A DNA stretch of 38,223 nucleotides from Oscillospiraceae bacterium (GCA_009780025.1 WRAV01000021.1:1-38223); one strand, 5' to 3'; shown: positions 19,414-28,797, numbered from the stretch's first letter. Translations and numbers: made by a program. The notes: generated from the sequence alone by a model not told the origin.

Positions 19414-19477
19414 AGCAGATATAATTGGGTTTCGAGAAAAAACAAAGTATCCTGAAATAAAGGGAGGAAAATTAGCA

Positions 19478-20674
19478 ATGGCCAAGCAAAAGTTTGAACG
19501 CAACAAGCCGCATATTAACATCGGCACCATCGGTCACGTTGACCACGGCAAAACCACCCTCACCGCCGCTATTACCAAAACCTTGGGTATGAAGGGCGGC
19601 GCCGAGTTTATGTCTTACGACATGATCGACAAGGCACCTGAAGAAAAAGAGCGCGGTATAACTATCAACACTTCCCACGTTGAGTACGAGACCGAAAACC
19701 GCCACTACGCCCACGTTGACTGCCCTGGCCACGCCGACTACGTTAAGAACATGATCACCGGTGCCGCACAGATGGACGGCGCGATCCTGGTTGTTTCGGC
19801 AGCTGACGGCCCGATGCCTCAGACTCGCGAGCACATCCTGCTCTCCCGTCAGGTTGGCGTGCCTTATATCGTCGTCTTCATGAACAAAGTTGACCAAGTT
19901 GACGACCCCGAGCTGCTTGAGCTGGTCGAGATGGAAATCCGCGAGCTGCTCAGCGAGTACGATTTCCCTGGCGACGACACACCCATCATCAAAGGCAGCG
20001 GACTTAAAGCCCTTGAGGGCGGCACGGACGTTTCTGGTCCTGAGTACGCACCTGTACTTGAGCTGATGGCTGCTGTTGACAGCTATATCCCTACACCTGA
20101 GCGCGCTTCCGACAAACCTTTCCTTATGCCTGTTGAGGACGTCTTCACAATCACCGGGCGCGGCACAGTTGCTACCGGTAGAGTTGAGCGCGGCCAGATC
20201 AAAACCGGCGAAGAAGTTGAAATCGTTGGTATGGGCGATGAGAGCCGCAAGACTGTCGTCACCGGCGTTGAGATGTTCCGCAAAATCCTCGACTACGCTG
20301 AAGCAGGCGACAACATCGGCGCACTGCTGCGCGGTGTACAGCGCACAGACATTCAAAGGGGCCAAGTGCTTTCTAAGCCCGGCTCTATCAAACCTCTCAC
20401 CAAATTCCAGGGGCAGGTTTACGTCCTTAAGCAGAGCGAAGGCGGTCGCCACACCCCGTTCTTTGGCAACTACCGCCCACAGTTCTACTTCCGCACCACC
20501 GACGTTACCGGCGTTGTAACACTGCCTGAGGGCGTTGAAATGTGTATGCCCGGCGATAACATCGAGATGGACGTAGAGCTCATCACCCCGATTGCTATCG
20601 AAGAAGGCCTGCGTTTTGCTATCCGCGAGGGCGGGCGCACAGTTGGCTCGGGCGTTGTTATCAAGATCAACTAA
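19478..20674 (+). CDS. tuf: translation elongation factor Tu
   Basis: GTPase that delivers aminoacyl-tRNA to the ribosome, 398 residues. G1 is GHVDHGKT at residues 19-26, switch II is [12 protein letters not shown], the specificity motif is NKVD, and domains 2 and 3 follow ([32 protein letters not shown]). I placed the start at ATG 19478, preceded by AGGGAGG; the frame is open further upstream to 19385, but that stretch is the promoter region. An intrinsic terminator follows 18 bases after the stop. Confidence 0.99.
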   Translation: MAKQKFERNKPHINIGTIGHVDHGKTTLTAAITKTLGMKGGAEFMSYDMIDKAPEEKERGITINTSHVEYETENRHYAHVDCPGHADYVKNMITGAAQMDGAILVVSAADGPMPQTREHILLSRQVGVPYIVVFMNKVDQVDDPELLELVEMEIRELLSEYDFPGDDTPIIKGSGLKALEGGTDVSGPEYAPVLELMAAVDSYIPTPERASDKPFLMPVEDVFTITGRGTVATGRVERGQIKTGEEVEIVGMGDESRKTVVTGVEMFRKILDYAEAGDNIGALLRGVQRTDIQRGQVLSKPGSIKPLTKFQGQVYVLKQSEGGRHTPFFGNYRPQFYFRTTDVTGVVTLPEGVEMCMPGDNIEMDVELITPIAIEEGLRFAIREGGRTVGSGVVIKIN

Positions 20675-20691
20675 ATAGTACCCGCATAAGT

Positions 20692-20730
20692 AAGCGATGC
20701 AACGTTTTCACGTTGCATCGCTTTTCCTTT
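20692..20730 (+). terminator. intrinsic terminator after tuf
   Basis: AAGCGATGCAACG pairs perfectly (13 bp) with CGTTGCATCGCTT around the loop TTTTCA, followed by TTCCTTT. It lies between convergent genes and may serve the minus-strand pst operon as well. Confidence 0.9.
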
Positions 20731-20757
20731 ATACTTAGCTGAGCATATTGCCCTTAA

Positions 20758-21225
20758 TTAAGACCTCAAAACCGCACGTATCCTGTCAGTGTTCAAAAAC
20801 AAATCCAGTCCATCTTCAATGGAGTTTACCAATATGTCCGATCGCTGCACAAGTCCGGCATAGATTCCCTCGTCTCCCAAAACTCCCACAGACAAGGCTG
20901 CCTCCTTAAACATATCCATATCATTAAATCCGTTGCCCACGCACGCGCAATGTGCAGGGTTTGACTCTTTTACAATTTGCGCCTTAAACGCGGAAGCGCC
21001 CTCGGAGTCAAACGTCTTTAGCACTACGGGCAACCCCTCGCATTCACGCGCGGCGCTACCATATGTATCCGCAGTCAAAACATATAACTCATAACTTTTA
21101 GAAAGTTCCCTAAGTTTTACCTTTACACTATCGCTCAACTTGCCATCAGTTGCCAACGTACCATTGTAGTCAAACACAATTGCGCGTATATCCAGCGCCT
21201 CGCGCCCCGGTATTTTTATAGTCAT
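20758..21225 (-). CDS. soluble P-type-ATPase-like HAD protein (COG4087-like)
   Basis: A 155-residue single-domain HAD-superfamily protein resembling the phosphorylation domain of P-type ATPases. Motif I is DYNGT (Asp19 nucleophile; the usual second Asp or Lys position is Asn21 after Tyr). Motif II is the Thr in YVLTADTYG, and motif IV is GNGFNDMDMF. There are no membrane segments, so it is a free cytoplasmic phosphatase-like protein; the substrate is unknown. It starts at ATG 21225 behind AGGAG, nine bases after the pstB stop, and is the last gene of the phosphate-transport operon. I see no phoU; this gene sits where phoU often is. A role in phosphate handling is inferred from position only. 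Confidence 0.85.
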   Translation of the reverse strand: MTIKIPGREALDIRAIVFDYNGTLATDGKLSDSVKVKLRELSKSYELYVLTADTYGSAARECEGLPVVLKTFDSEGASAFKAQIVKESNPAHCACVGNGFNDMDMFKEAALSVGVLGDEGIYAGLVQRSDILVNSIEDGLDLFLNTDRIRAVLRS

Positions 21226-21234
21226 TTCCGTCTC

Positions 21235-21978
21235 CTAGTAATTCATATATTCTATATAAGCTCTGGTCAATTCCTCTTTGGGGTCAGAAAAAATAGAATA
21301 GTCGCCTGCCTCAATCAATTCACCGTTATCCATAAACAGCACATGATCTGCAATTCGTTTAGCCTGCGAGAGGTTATGCGTCACTATAACCACAGTAATA
21401 AATTCCTTTAGCTCGATTAGCAGTTTTTCTATAGAAATTGTGTTTTTCATGTCCAAGGCGGAACATGGCTCGTCCAGCATAAGTATCGCTGGCTCTATAC
21501 ACAAACAACGCGCTATCGAGAGCCGTTGCTTCTGCCCTCCGGATAGCTTGTAGGCCGGCATATCCAGGTCTTGTTTGATTTCTTCGTAGAGGCCTGTTAG
21601 CTGTAGGTAGTGCTTCACTTTGTCGGCTTGTTCGCTTTTGCTAAGGCTAAAGTGATAGTTTAGTGGGTACAGTATATTTTTTTCTACGCTAAACGGGAAG
21701 ACCAAGGGGGTCTGGAAAACTAACCCCACTTGTTTGCGCAGGGTTTCTTTTGGCAGGTCGCTAATGTTTTTGTCACCAATGAATATCTCGCCGGACAGCC
21801 TGCCGCCCTCTTCTTCTACAATGCGGTTTATGCTTTTCAAAAAAGTAGACTTGCCGCAACCGGACGATCCTATTATGACAGTTATTTTATTCTTAGGTAT
21901 CTCGCAGGTGAAATTTTTTAGGACTTGCTTGTTCAGATAAGAAACCTGCAAGTTTTTTGTAGTGATAATACTAATCAC
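21235..21978 (-). CDS. pstB: phosphate-type ABC transporter ATPase PstB
   Basis: Cytoplasmic ATPase that powers phosphate import through PstC-PstA, about 247 residues. Walker A is GSSGCGKST (residues 37-45), the signature is LSGGQKQRLS, Walker B is ILMLDEPCSALD, and the switch His is in VVIVTHN. The start is uncertain. GTG 21978 gives a normal-length N-terminus (MISIITTKNLQVSYLNK) and overlaps the end of pstA, but its ribosome binding site is poor; ATG 22017 would add 13 residues with no family resemblance. The overlap with pstA suggests translational coupling. Confidence 0.93.
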   Translation of the reverse strand: MISIITTKNLQVSYLNKQVLKNFTCEIPKNKITVIIGSSGCGKSTFLKSINRIVEEEGGRLSGEIFIGDKNISDLPKETLRKQVGLVFQTPLVFPFSVEKNILYPLNYHFSLSKSEQADKVKHYLQLTGLYEEIKQDLDMPAYKLSGGQKQRLSIARCLCIEPAILMLDEPCSALDMKNTISIEKLLIELKEFITVVIVTHNLSQAKRIADHVLFMDNGELIEAGDYSIFSDPKEELTRAYIEYMNY

Positions 21979-22804
21979 CCTTTTTCTTGAAATACTCCAG
22001 CCCTCTGCAAGCCGCATTTAGCACCAGCAGTATAGCCATTAACAAAAACGCCGAGGCGTAAGCGTTTGTCAGGGAAATGCCCTCGCTGACAAGAATAAAT
22101 AAATGATACGATAGAGACATAAACGGTTGGGTAACGCTCTGCGGCGTGGGTGCGTTAAGTACAGCGCCGGTTAACATAACGGGCGCCGCCGCGCCTATAC
22201 CATATGCCACACCCAAGGTAATGGAGGTTAAGATGTTGATATAGTAACTGGGCAGAATAATCTTGCGCAGTATATAGGTTTTTGAAACCCCAAGGCACAG
22301 CGAAGCGTGGAGCAGCTCAGTAGAATCCTCTTCGAACAACTTTATTATACGTATCGTAATAAACGGCAAAATCATAACTGCAACAGTTATGCCAGCGGCA
22401 AGCAAAGAGCGAGGCATACCGAGCATATGCAGCAAAATGGTATAGCCCACAAGCCCAAAAAGTATAGACGACATCCCCGATAAAAAATATATAGACGCCT
22501 TGATAATACCCTTAACATACCTATTGCGGCAATAGAAAACCAAAAATATCGCCGTGATACTTCCCACAAGGCCGGCCATAAGCCCGGACAACGCTCCCAA
22601 GTACACAGTGCCCGTTATCGCCGGAAAAACTCCGCCCTCTGCACCAATGGGGACCCCCCTCGGCCTATCAGAAACAAAGTTCCACGTTATATTCAAGGCA
22701 CCGTGGTAAAGGATGTAGCCGAATATAAAAAATGTCGCCGTTACCACAAGGCCCCCACAAAGCCATGCCGTTAGCTTCAGTAAGGTGTTCCTATATTTTA
22801 TCAT
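21971..22804 (-). CDS. pstA: phosphate-type ABC transporter permease PstA
   Basis: Membrane subunit of the importer, 277 residues with about six hydrophobic helices. The EAA-type loop that contacts PstB is around LLHASLCLGVSKTYILRKII. Typical PstA pieces include ITGTVYLGALSGLMAGLVGS and GAAAPVMLTGAV. The ATG at 22804 lies inside the last codons of pstC (14-base overlap), and the gene's own end overlaps the pstB start. Confidence 0.93.
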   Translation of the reverse strand: MIKYRNTLLKLTAWLCGGLVVTATFFIFGYILYHGALNITWNFVSDRPRGVPIGAEGGVFPAITGTVYLGALSGLMAGLVGSITAIFLVFYCRNRYVKGIIKASIYFLSGMSSILFGLVGYTILLHMLGMPRSLLAAGITVAVMILPFITIRIIKLFEEDSTELLHASLCLGVSKTYILRKIILPSYYINILTSITLGVAYGIGAAAPVMLTGAVLNAPTPQSVTQPFMSLSYHLFILVSEGISLTNAYASAFLLMAILLVLNAACRGLEYFKKKGD

Positions 22805-23663
22805 ATTCGCTCAACAGTTTCCTTCTCAAAAAATATGTTATAAGCAAAATAACGCTTAGCGTCAACATCAGCATTAAATTGGCCGCGTAAATGGCCGAGG
22901 CGTGCACACTTCCTATTTCCGCGCTGCCTATCTCAAGGGCGGTTAAACCAGAAATGGTTTGCCCTCTTCCCAAAAGCCTCGGGAAGATAGGTGCATTGCC
23001 AATAACCATCATAACAGCAATAGTTTCACTGGAGGCACGGCCAAATGCAGATATAACTGCCGCAGCTGCACCGCGCTTTGTTATGGGGATAATCACTTTA
23101 AGCACAGAGTATTCCGCCGATACGCCCAGCGCCCTAGATGCGGTATCGTACTTATTCTTAGCTTTTTCGATAGACTCGCTGTAGGTGGATATGATGTATG
23201 GCAGCAGCATAACGCTGAGCACAAGTGCCGCCGCCAATATAGACTCGCCCGCCGACATATTAAAGATACGCTCCAAGTTCCGCACCACGACCACCAAACC
23301 AATGAACCCATAAATAACAGACGGCACACCCGCCAGCAAATCAACAAAAGCCAGCACCAGCTTAGTCAGCCGCCGCCCCGCGTAATAATTCAAAAAAATC
23401 GCGGCCATGCCGCCAATAGGTGCAGCAATGGCCACCGCTAAAAACGCCACATACATGGTAGCTGATATTACAGGCAGAATACTAAAAGAGGGCGTTTGGC
23501 CCAAAGGTCGCCAAACGCCTGAAGTATCGAACAACAACATCCCAAGCCCAGTAGCCGCCGGTATAGTTTGATAGATAACGTGTACCAATATGACTATGAA
23601 TATAGCCGGAATAACAAACGAAACGGCGGCAAATAAGCATAAAGCTGTTTTTTCTTTCACCAT
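22791..23663 (-). CDS. pstC: phosphate-type ABC transporter permease PstC
   Basis: Second membrane subunit, 290 residues with about six helices. Family landmarks are LLAGVPSVIYGFIGL near residue 110, the EAA loop with ASRALGVSAEYSVLKVIIP, and AFGRASSETIAVMMVIGN. The ATG at 23663 is six bases after the pstS stop and is preceded by GGAGCG. It overlaps pstA, so the membrane subunits are made together. Confidence 0.93.
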   Translation of the reverse strand: MVKEKTALCLFAAVSFVIPAIFIVILVHVIYQTIPAATGLGMLLFDTSGVWRPLGQTPSFSILPVISATMYVAFLAVAIAAPIGGMAAIFLNYYAGRRLTKLVLAFVDLLAGVPSVIYGFIGLVVVVRNLERIFNMSAGESILAAALVLSVMLLPYIISTYSESIEKAKNKYDTASRALGVSAEYSVLKVIIPITKRGAAAAVISAFGRASSETIAVMMVIGNAPIFPRLLGRGQTISGLTALEIGSAEIGSVHASAIYAANLMLMLTLSVILLITYFLRRKLLSEYDKI

Positions 23664-23669
23664 ACGCTC

Positions 23670-24605
23670 CTAGCTCATCGGAATAAAGCCTATCTCCTCT
23701 ATTATACCCTGTCCCATGTCGCCAAAAATCGCATCAAGAAAGTATTGTTCCGCTTCACTTGGCTGGCCAGAGCTGATGAGGATAAGCGGCCTTTGTATTA
23801 TATAAGTGCCGTTAAGTATATTTTCAACATTGGGCGCGACTCCATCTACTTCCATGAAGGCTAGGTACTGCTGGTTTTGGTACGACACACCGAAAGATGC
23901 GTAGCCGATAGCATTCCTGTTCTCAATAACGCGGTTAATCAGCGCACCCATAGACGGTGCTTGTATAGCGTCGGCTCTTACATCGACATCGCCCATTATG
24001 TTAGTTTGAAAGACTTCATGGGCACCACCGCCAATATCCCTAACTACCACGACTATCTCTTCGTCGGGTAGAGCGGGATCAAAGTCTTGCCATGTTGCGT
24101 ACTGACCCGAGAATATACGTACGATTTCTTCAGTGGTTAGGCCTTCGCGCATGGCAGCGAGCGGGTTTTCTGGGTTGATTGCCACTGTAAGTGCGTCAAT
24201 GCCTATTAAGTATTCTTGCAAGTATGGAATTTGCTCGCGCTCAGATTCTCTTAAATCTCTCGCTAGCATCCCGAAATTCGCAGTCTGGTTGATAATCGCG
24301 CTTATTCCTTGTCCGGAACCACCGGAGGATACGTAGACTTCAATTGGCTGCGCGGATTGCTCTTCGAGTTCCGCAGCTATAGTAGCGATAACAGGTGCCA
24401 GGGTCGAGCTGCCATCGAATAGAATTTGTGTTGCTTCTATAGTCGGGTTTTCTACTACGATTTCTTGTGGGGCTTCTGTTGTGACCATAGGTGGCGGGGT
24501 GGTTGCCGGCGCCCCAGATTGAGTTTGGCCAGCACAACCAGCAATGACCGCTGCCATTGCCACCGCGCACAGAATAACAGATATTTTTTTCACGTTTCTC
24601 TTCAT
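23670..24605 (-). CDS. pstS: phosphate-type substrate-binding lipoprotein PstS
   Basis: Extracellular binding protein of the importer, 311 residues. The lipoprotein signal ends at Cys24 (VIAGC). The fold is recognised from GSSTLAPVIATIAAEL, SSGGSGQGISAIINQTANFGM, NAIGYASFGV and the C-terminal GFIPMS. The third anion-binding loop, usually R-x-x-GSGT, reads RDIGGGAHEVF, so the Ser and Thr that hydrogen-bond phosphate in classic PstS are Gly and Ala. Affinity or ligand may therefore differ. I chose ATG 24605 because the upstream ATG 24653 overlaps the promoter -10 box and an AGGGG site lies in front of 24605. Confidence 0.88.
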   Translation of the reverse strand: MKRNVKKISVILCAVAMAAVIAGCAGQTQSGAPATTPPPMVTTEAPQEIVVENPTIEATQILFDGSSTLAPVIATIAAELEEQSAQPIEVYVSSGGSGQGISAIINQTANFGMLARDLRESEREQIPYLQEYLIGIDALTVAINPENPLAAMREGLTTEEIVRIFSGQYATWQDFDPALPDEEIVVVVRDIGGGAHEVFQTNIMGDVDVRADAIQAPSMGALINRVIENRNAIGYASFGVSYQNQQYLAFMEVDGVAPNVENILNGTYIIQRPLILISSGQPSEAEQYFLDAIFGDMGQGIIEEIGFIPMS

Positions 24606-24651
24606 CGCTGAGGGCCCCTTTATGGTAGTTTGAAAAATTCTCTTAGCTACC

Positions 24652-24680
24652 ATTTTAGACCACTAAATGCGATATTGCAA
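24652..24680 (-). promoter_or_regulatory. promoter of the pst operon
   Basis: On the minus strand, TTGCAA (24675-24680), a 17-base spacer and TAAAAT (24652-24657). Transcription would begin about 40 bases before the chosen pstS start. Confidence 0.65.
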
Positions 24681-24683
24681 ATA

Positions 24684-24698
24684 TTGATTATTAATCAA
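24684..24698. promoter_or_regulatory. perfect palindrome just upstream of the pst -35 box
   Basis: TTGATTA-T-TAATCAA is a perfect 7-bp inverted repeat around one base, ending four bases from the -35. This position suits an activator or repressor site. A second TGATTGTT begins at 24701, in phase with TGATTATT at 24685 (16 bases apart), so a direct-repeat site of the PhoP type is an alternative reading. Confidence 0.45.
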
Positions 24699-24740
24699 CC
24701 TGATTGTTTCTATTGGAATTTTTTATACTTGACTCAACCC

Positions 24741-24778
24741 GCACTGACAAGTTGGCCTCTGTGTCAACTCATCGGTGC
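24741..24778 (-). terminator. stem-loop after Mini-RNase III
   Basis: GCAC/GTGC outer stem, a 5-by-5 internal loop and an AGTTG/CAACT inner stem follow the mrnC stop on the minus strand. There is no proper T-tract, so its role as a terminator is uncertain. Confidence 0.3.
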
Positions 24779-24789
24779 AGGCTTAGCTA

Positions 24790-25197
24790 TTACGTCCCTT
24801 CCTCATTCAGTGCTATTTGCTCGTTTATAAGCTCAAATATTTCCTCCAGCCGCTGCTGTTCTCCGCTGAGGTAGAGGTAACCCAACAGCGCCTCGATAGC
24901 CGTAGCCTTGTGGTACTCGTCCGGGGTACAGCTTTTAGGCAAGCGGGAAAGACTGACGTTCCGACCTCTTCGCAGAACCTCTCGCTCGGTCTGTGACGAT
25001 GCCTCCAGCACCGCTTGGTAGGCAAGGGCTTGGGCTGCTGCCTTCACCCTGCGCACAGAAGCTTGATGCAGCTTCCCTGCCGGCATACCGCCGCCTATAA
25101 CCAGGCGCTCGCGCACCATAATCTCAAAGACAGCGTCTCCCATAAAAGCCAGAGTAACCGGGCTTAGCCCTGCCGGATTTTTGTACTTAGCCGGTAT
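24790..25197 (-). CDS. mrnC: Mini-ribonuclease III
   Basis: Double-strand-specific RNase of the RNase III family without an RNA-binding domain; the B. subtilis protein matures 23S rRNA. Landmarks are GDAVFEIMVRERL, KLHQASVRRVKAAAQA, EVLRRGRNVS, and ATAIEALLGYLYL with the catalytic acidic residues. From the first ATG (25143) the protein has 117 residues and would lack the conserved stretch LSPVTLAF just before MGDAVFE. The frame continues upstream to an ATA codon (25195-25197) six bases after GGGAGGG, with no ATG, GTG or TTG available. I take ATA as the probable start, giving 135 residues. The AUA start sits 14 bases after the obg stop. Confidence 0.85.
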   Translation of the reverse strand: MPAKYKNPAGLSPVTLAFMGDAVFEIMVRERLVIGGGMPAGKLHQASVRRVKAAAQALAYQAVLEASSQTEREVLRRGRNVSLSRLPKSCTPDEYHKATAIEALLGYLYLSGEQQRLEEIFELINEQIALNEEGT

Positions 25198-25211
25198 AGC
25201 AAGCCCTCCCT

Positions 25212-26474
<1,263 letters not shown>

Positions 26475-26510
26475 TTAACGTCCTCTTTGTATATATTTCA
26501 AGACATATGA

Positions 26511-27047
26511 CTATTCGTATTTTTTAGCGTACTCGTAGTAGATCTTCGCGTGGTTCAGCCTGTCCTCCAGGCTTTCCGGCAGCAGAGTTTTTACCACCTT
26601 ACCGGGAGTACCCAGCACCATCGAGAACGGGGGAATCTTGGCGTTCGGCGGTACCAGAGCCCCCGCGCCAACAATCGAGCCTTTGCCAATTACCGCACCG
26701 TCCAGCACAATAGCGCCCATGCCGATAAGGCAAGTATCCTCTACAGTGCAGGCATGGACAATCGCCCCATGGCCAATGGTTACGTAATCTCCAATTATTG
26801 TCGGGCCCCACCCAGGCTGATCGGACCTTGGCCTGTCCACATGGATAACGCAGCCGTCCTGCACGTTGGTGTATTTGCCAATCCGAATATAGCTAATGTC
26901 CCCGCGTATGGTGGCGTTGTTCCAGATATTCACCCCTTCAGCGAGACTAACATCACCGATAATGTCGGCGCTTATCGCCAAAAACGTATCTGGGTGTATG
27001 TCCGGGGTTTTCCCATCAAACGCAATAATGTTTGCCAACGTAATCAT
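26511..27047 (-). CDS. gamma carbonic anhydrase family protein
   Basis: A left-handed beta-helix protein of the gamma carbonic anhydrase/PaaY/YrdA family, 178 residues, made of hexapeptide repeats. Putative metal-binding histidines are in QDGCVIH and in GHGAIVHAC. Whether it hydrates CO2 or has another role cannot be read from sequence. The ATG at 27047 directly abuts the AGAGG site, which is too close; the TTG at 27038 lies nine bases from it and may be the true start (MANIIAFDGKTPDI). The gene is 36 bases upstream of obg and probably in the same transcript. Confidence 0.88.
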   Translation of the reverse strand: MITLANIIAFDGKTPDIHPDTFLAISADIIGDVSLAEGVNIWNNATIRGDISYIRIGKYTNVQDGCVIHVDRPRSDQPGWGPTIIGDYVTIGHGAIVHACTVEDTCLIGMGAIVLDGAVIGKGSIVGAGALVPPNAKIPPFSMVLGTPGKVVKTLLPESLEDRLNHAKIYYEYAKKYE

Positions 27048-27080
27048 CCTCTTCTGTTGTTTTTGTTTGTCTTGGCGTTG

Positions 27081-27683
27081 TCAATAAATCAGCGTCGGCT
27101 CGTCCCTGCATGGGAGCGCTATCTCGTAGCGCGCGAGCAGCTCTTTCTCCTGGGCGGTGTAATTCGCCTCCATAACAGAGCTTAACAGCCTTTGGCGGGC
27201 CATACTTTGTGATACCGCAAAGGTCTGCGCGAGCGCGGCTACTGGATCTGCCTCCACAGCTAGTCCGCCTAAAAACTTTGCGGCCAGCACCTGTGGTAAA
27301 AGCAACTCGGCGGCAAATGCGTCGGCCTGCCGCTCAGATTCCGGGTCGTCGTCCTCGTGTTCCAAGTAGATATGGCCCACCTCGTGGGCGAGCGTAAAGC
27401 TTTGTCGCCTTACAGAATTTGCACGCGCATTGTAGAGTATCACGTATACCTTGCGGTCACCTCGCTGCCTTACAAGGGTGCAGCCGTCTTTTAGGGCAGC
27501 CATGTTGCCTGCACAGAGTTGCCTCACAGTGCTACCTGTCATCACGCAGTAGTGCTCTAGGGAGTCTATCAGCACACTTCGATCAAAGCTCAGCCGCTCC
27601 ACGCTGACCGGAAGCCTGGTCGACTTCTGGCTGAGGAGCAGTTCCCTCGCTAGCTGCTTAGCACGCAAAATTTCGGGATTCAT
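27081..27683 (-). CDS. ImmA/IrrE-type metallopeptidase
   Basis: Zinc metalloprotease of the ImmA/IrrE family, 200 residues. The zinc site is HEVGH at residues 100-104 (LAHEVGHIYLEHE), and the third ligand region is SERQADAFAAELLLP. In known systems such proteases cleave the partner XRE repressor; here the XRE gene is directly upstream, three bases away. The C-terminal part contains a second helical segment typical of such pairs. No integrase or phage gene is nearby. The ATG at 27683 is close to an AAGGA; GGGGA about ten bases upstream may act as the ribosome binding site. Confidence 0.9.
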   Translation of the reverse strand: MNPEILRAKQLARELLLSQKSTRLPVSVERLSFDRSVLIDSLEHYCVMTGSTVRQLCAGNMAALKDGCTLVRQRGDRKVYVILYNARANSVRRQSFTLAHEVGHIYLEHEDDDPESERQADAFAAELLLPQVLAAKFLGGLAVEADPVAALAQTFAVSQSMARQRLLSSVMEANYTAQEKELLARYEIALPCRDEPTLIY

Positions 27684-27686
27684 TCC

Positions 27687-28049
27687 TTACTTATCCCCCG
27701 ACGCGCCCATTGCTTCAAGGTAGCCGTCGATATTCTCTTCAAAGTTGCGCAAAATGCGCTCACGCAAAGCTGTGGGAATCTTCTCGGCTCTACGTGCAAG
27801 CATAAGCAGTTTTTCTTCCTGTTCGTTTTGCGCCCCGCTGCCGTTCATAACGTTCCCTTCGTAATCGAAGAAGTACTCGATAGAGACCTCAAAGAAGTCG
27901 GCCAGCTTTTTCAGGGTGAGCGAGTCGGGCACCGAGACCCCGCGCTCGTAGGCGCTGTAAGTCTGGCGCTTGACGTCCAAATACCGGGCCACTTCCTCCT
28001 GGTTTATCCTCTTGGATTTGCGCACGGCTTGCAATCGCTCTCCTATCAT
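27687..28049 (-). CDS. XRE-family transcriptional regulator
   Basis: A 120-residue DNA-binding protein with an N-terminal Cro/CI helix-turn-helix (residues about 3-60; QEEVARYLDVKRQTYSAYERG) and a helical C-terminal tail. I start it at ATG 28049 because AGAGGTGA lies just before it and family members begin at MIGERLQ; ten more codons are open upstream. It forms an operon with the ImmA-type protease and is probably its target. A TTGCAATTGCAA palindrome over the promoter -35 box is a likely autoregulatory operator. Confidence 0.9.
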   Translation of the reverse strand: MIGERLQAVRKSKRINQEEVARYLDVKRQTYSAYERGVSVPDSLTLKKLADFFEVSIEYFFDYEGNVMNGSGAQNEQEEKLLMLARRAEKIPTALRERILRNFEENIDGYLEAMGASGDK

Positions 28050-28069
28050 AACAATCACCTCTGTCCTAC

Positions 28070-28098
28070 ATAGTAGCAAATATTTTTTGCAATTGCAA
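28070..28098 (-). promoter_or_regulatory. XRE-ImmA promoter with palindromic operator
   Basis: On the minus strand, TTGCAA (28093-28098), a 17-base spacer and TACTAT (28070-28075) with a TGC extension. The -35 is half of the perfect 12-base palindrome TTGCAATTGCAA (28087-28098). A further ATTGCAA occurs at 28127. Confidence 0.6.
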
Positions 28099-28143
28099 GC
28101 CTCCTTGCTAAGTTTTTCGATATTTTATTGCAAAATGGGAAAA

Positions 28144-28170
28144 GCAGGGACAGTAAAAACTTGTCCCTGC
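28144..28170 (-). terminator. intrinsic terminator of the stalk-domain lipoprotein
   Basis: GCAGGGACA/TGTCCCTGC (9 bp, 9-base loop), followed on the minus strand by TTTTCCCATTTT. It lies 24 bases after the stop of the lipoprotein gene. Confidence 0.75.
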
Positions 28171-28193
28171 CCACGTGCTCTGCTACTTTATTA

Positions 28194-28736
28194 TTAGAAC
28201 ATATCACTTGAAGCCTCGGTGTTTATGATTACATGCCCACCTGAAAAGTACGCCTCTCCTTCGCTAAACACCACCCTAAAGAACGGGATGGGCACGTAGA
28301 GTGTGCTCTCGTCGTCCGACAAAATAACGGGTTGCATAAGGGTTGTGACCTCGCCGTCCATTTCAAAGTCAGCCGAGCCCACATTCATTTGTATGGGGCC
28401 GTTCGGGCTGTACATCGTTATGCTCCCGGTCTCTTGATCCCAAGAGACTTCTTGGCTCAGCGCCTCAGCAATAGGCTGCAGCGAGACATGGGTCGGGAGT
28501 ATGTTATCGACAATTTTTTGGCTTGCACCTGCAACCCCGTCGCCGTTCAAAATTACTCCGTAGTCCGTCCAATCGATTTCTAAAGAGGTAACGCCCCTTT
28601 CCGGCTCGTAAGTCGCGAGATCGGACTCCACGGGGTCGGTGGCCGGAGCCTCCGTCCTGGCGGCACACCCACCCAGCACAACAATAGCAACAATCAATAC
28701 GAGTGCAGTAGCTTTCTTAAATTTTTTCACTTTCAC
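28194..28736 (-). CDS. lipoprotein with copper-amine-oxidase-like stalk domain
   Basis: An exported lipoprotein of 180 residues. The signal ends at Cys24 (VLGGC). The mature part, from about residue 50, has the pattern of the copper amine oxidase N-terminal (stalk) domain: GVILNGDGV, LPTHVSLQPIAEAL, VSWDQETGSITMYS and a closing LYVPIPFFRVVF, then GHVIINTE. These domains are beta-alpha repeats used by Gram-positive bacteria as extracellular modules; no catalytic residues are present. It starts at GTG 28736 behind GGAGGAG. A TATAAT box at 28765-28770 (minus strand) is a possible -10 without a good -35. Confidence 0.85.
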   Translation of the reverse strand: MKVKKFKKATALVLIVAIVVLGGCAARTEAPATDPVESDLATYEPERGVTSLEIDWTDYGVILNGDGVAGASQKIVDNILPTHVSLQPIAEALSQEVSWDQETGSITMYSPNGPIQMNVGSADFEMDGEVTTLMQPVILSDDESTLYVPIPFFRVVFSEGEAYFSGGHVIINTEASSDMF

Positions 28737-28797
28737 AAATTACTCCTCCATATAGATTAAGTTTATTATAGCCTTGTGCAAAACACACTAACAGGTG

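Noticed and set aside
19472-20452. 326-codon open frame on the minus strand opposite tuf
   Set aside because: It lies entirely over EF-Tu, has no ribosome binding site or recognisable domain, and is explained by the strong codon bias of tuf. Similar antisense frames over rpoB, rpoC, fusA, obg and the RND gene were dropped for the same reason.
21979-22017. ATG 22017 as the pstB start
   Set aside because: The 13 added residues lie inside pstA, show no family resemblance and have no suitable ribosome binding site.
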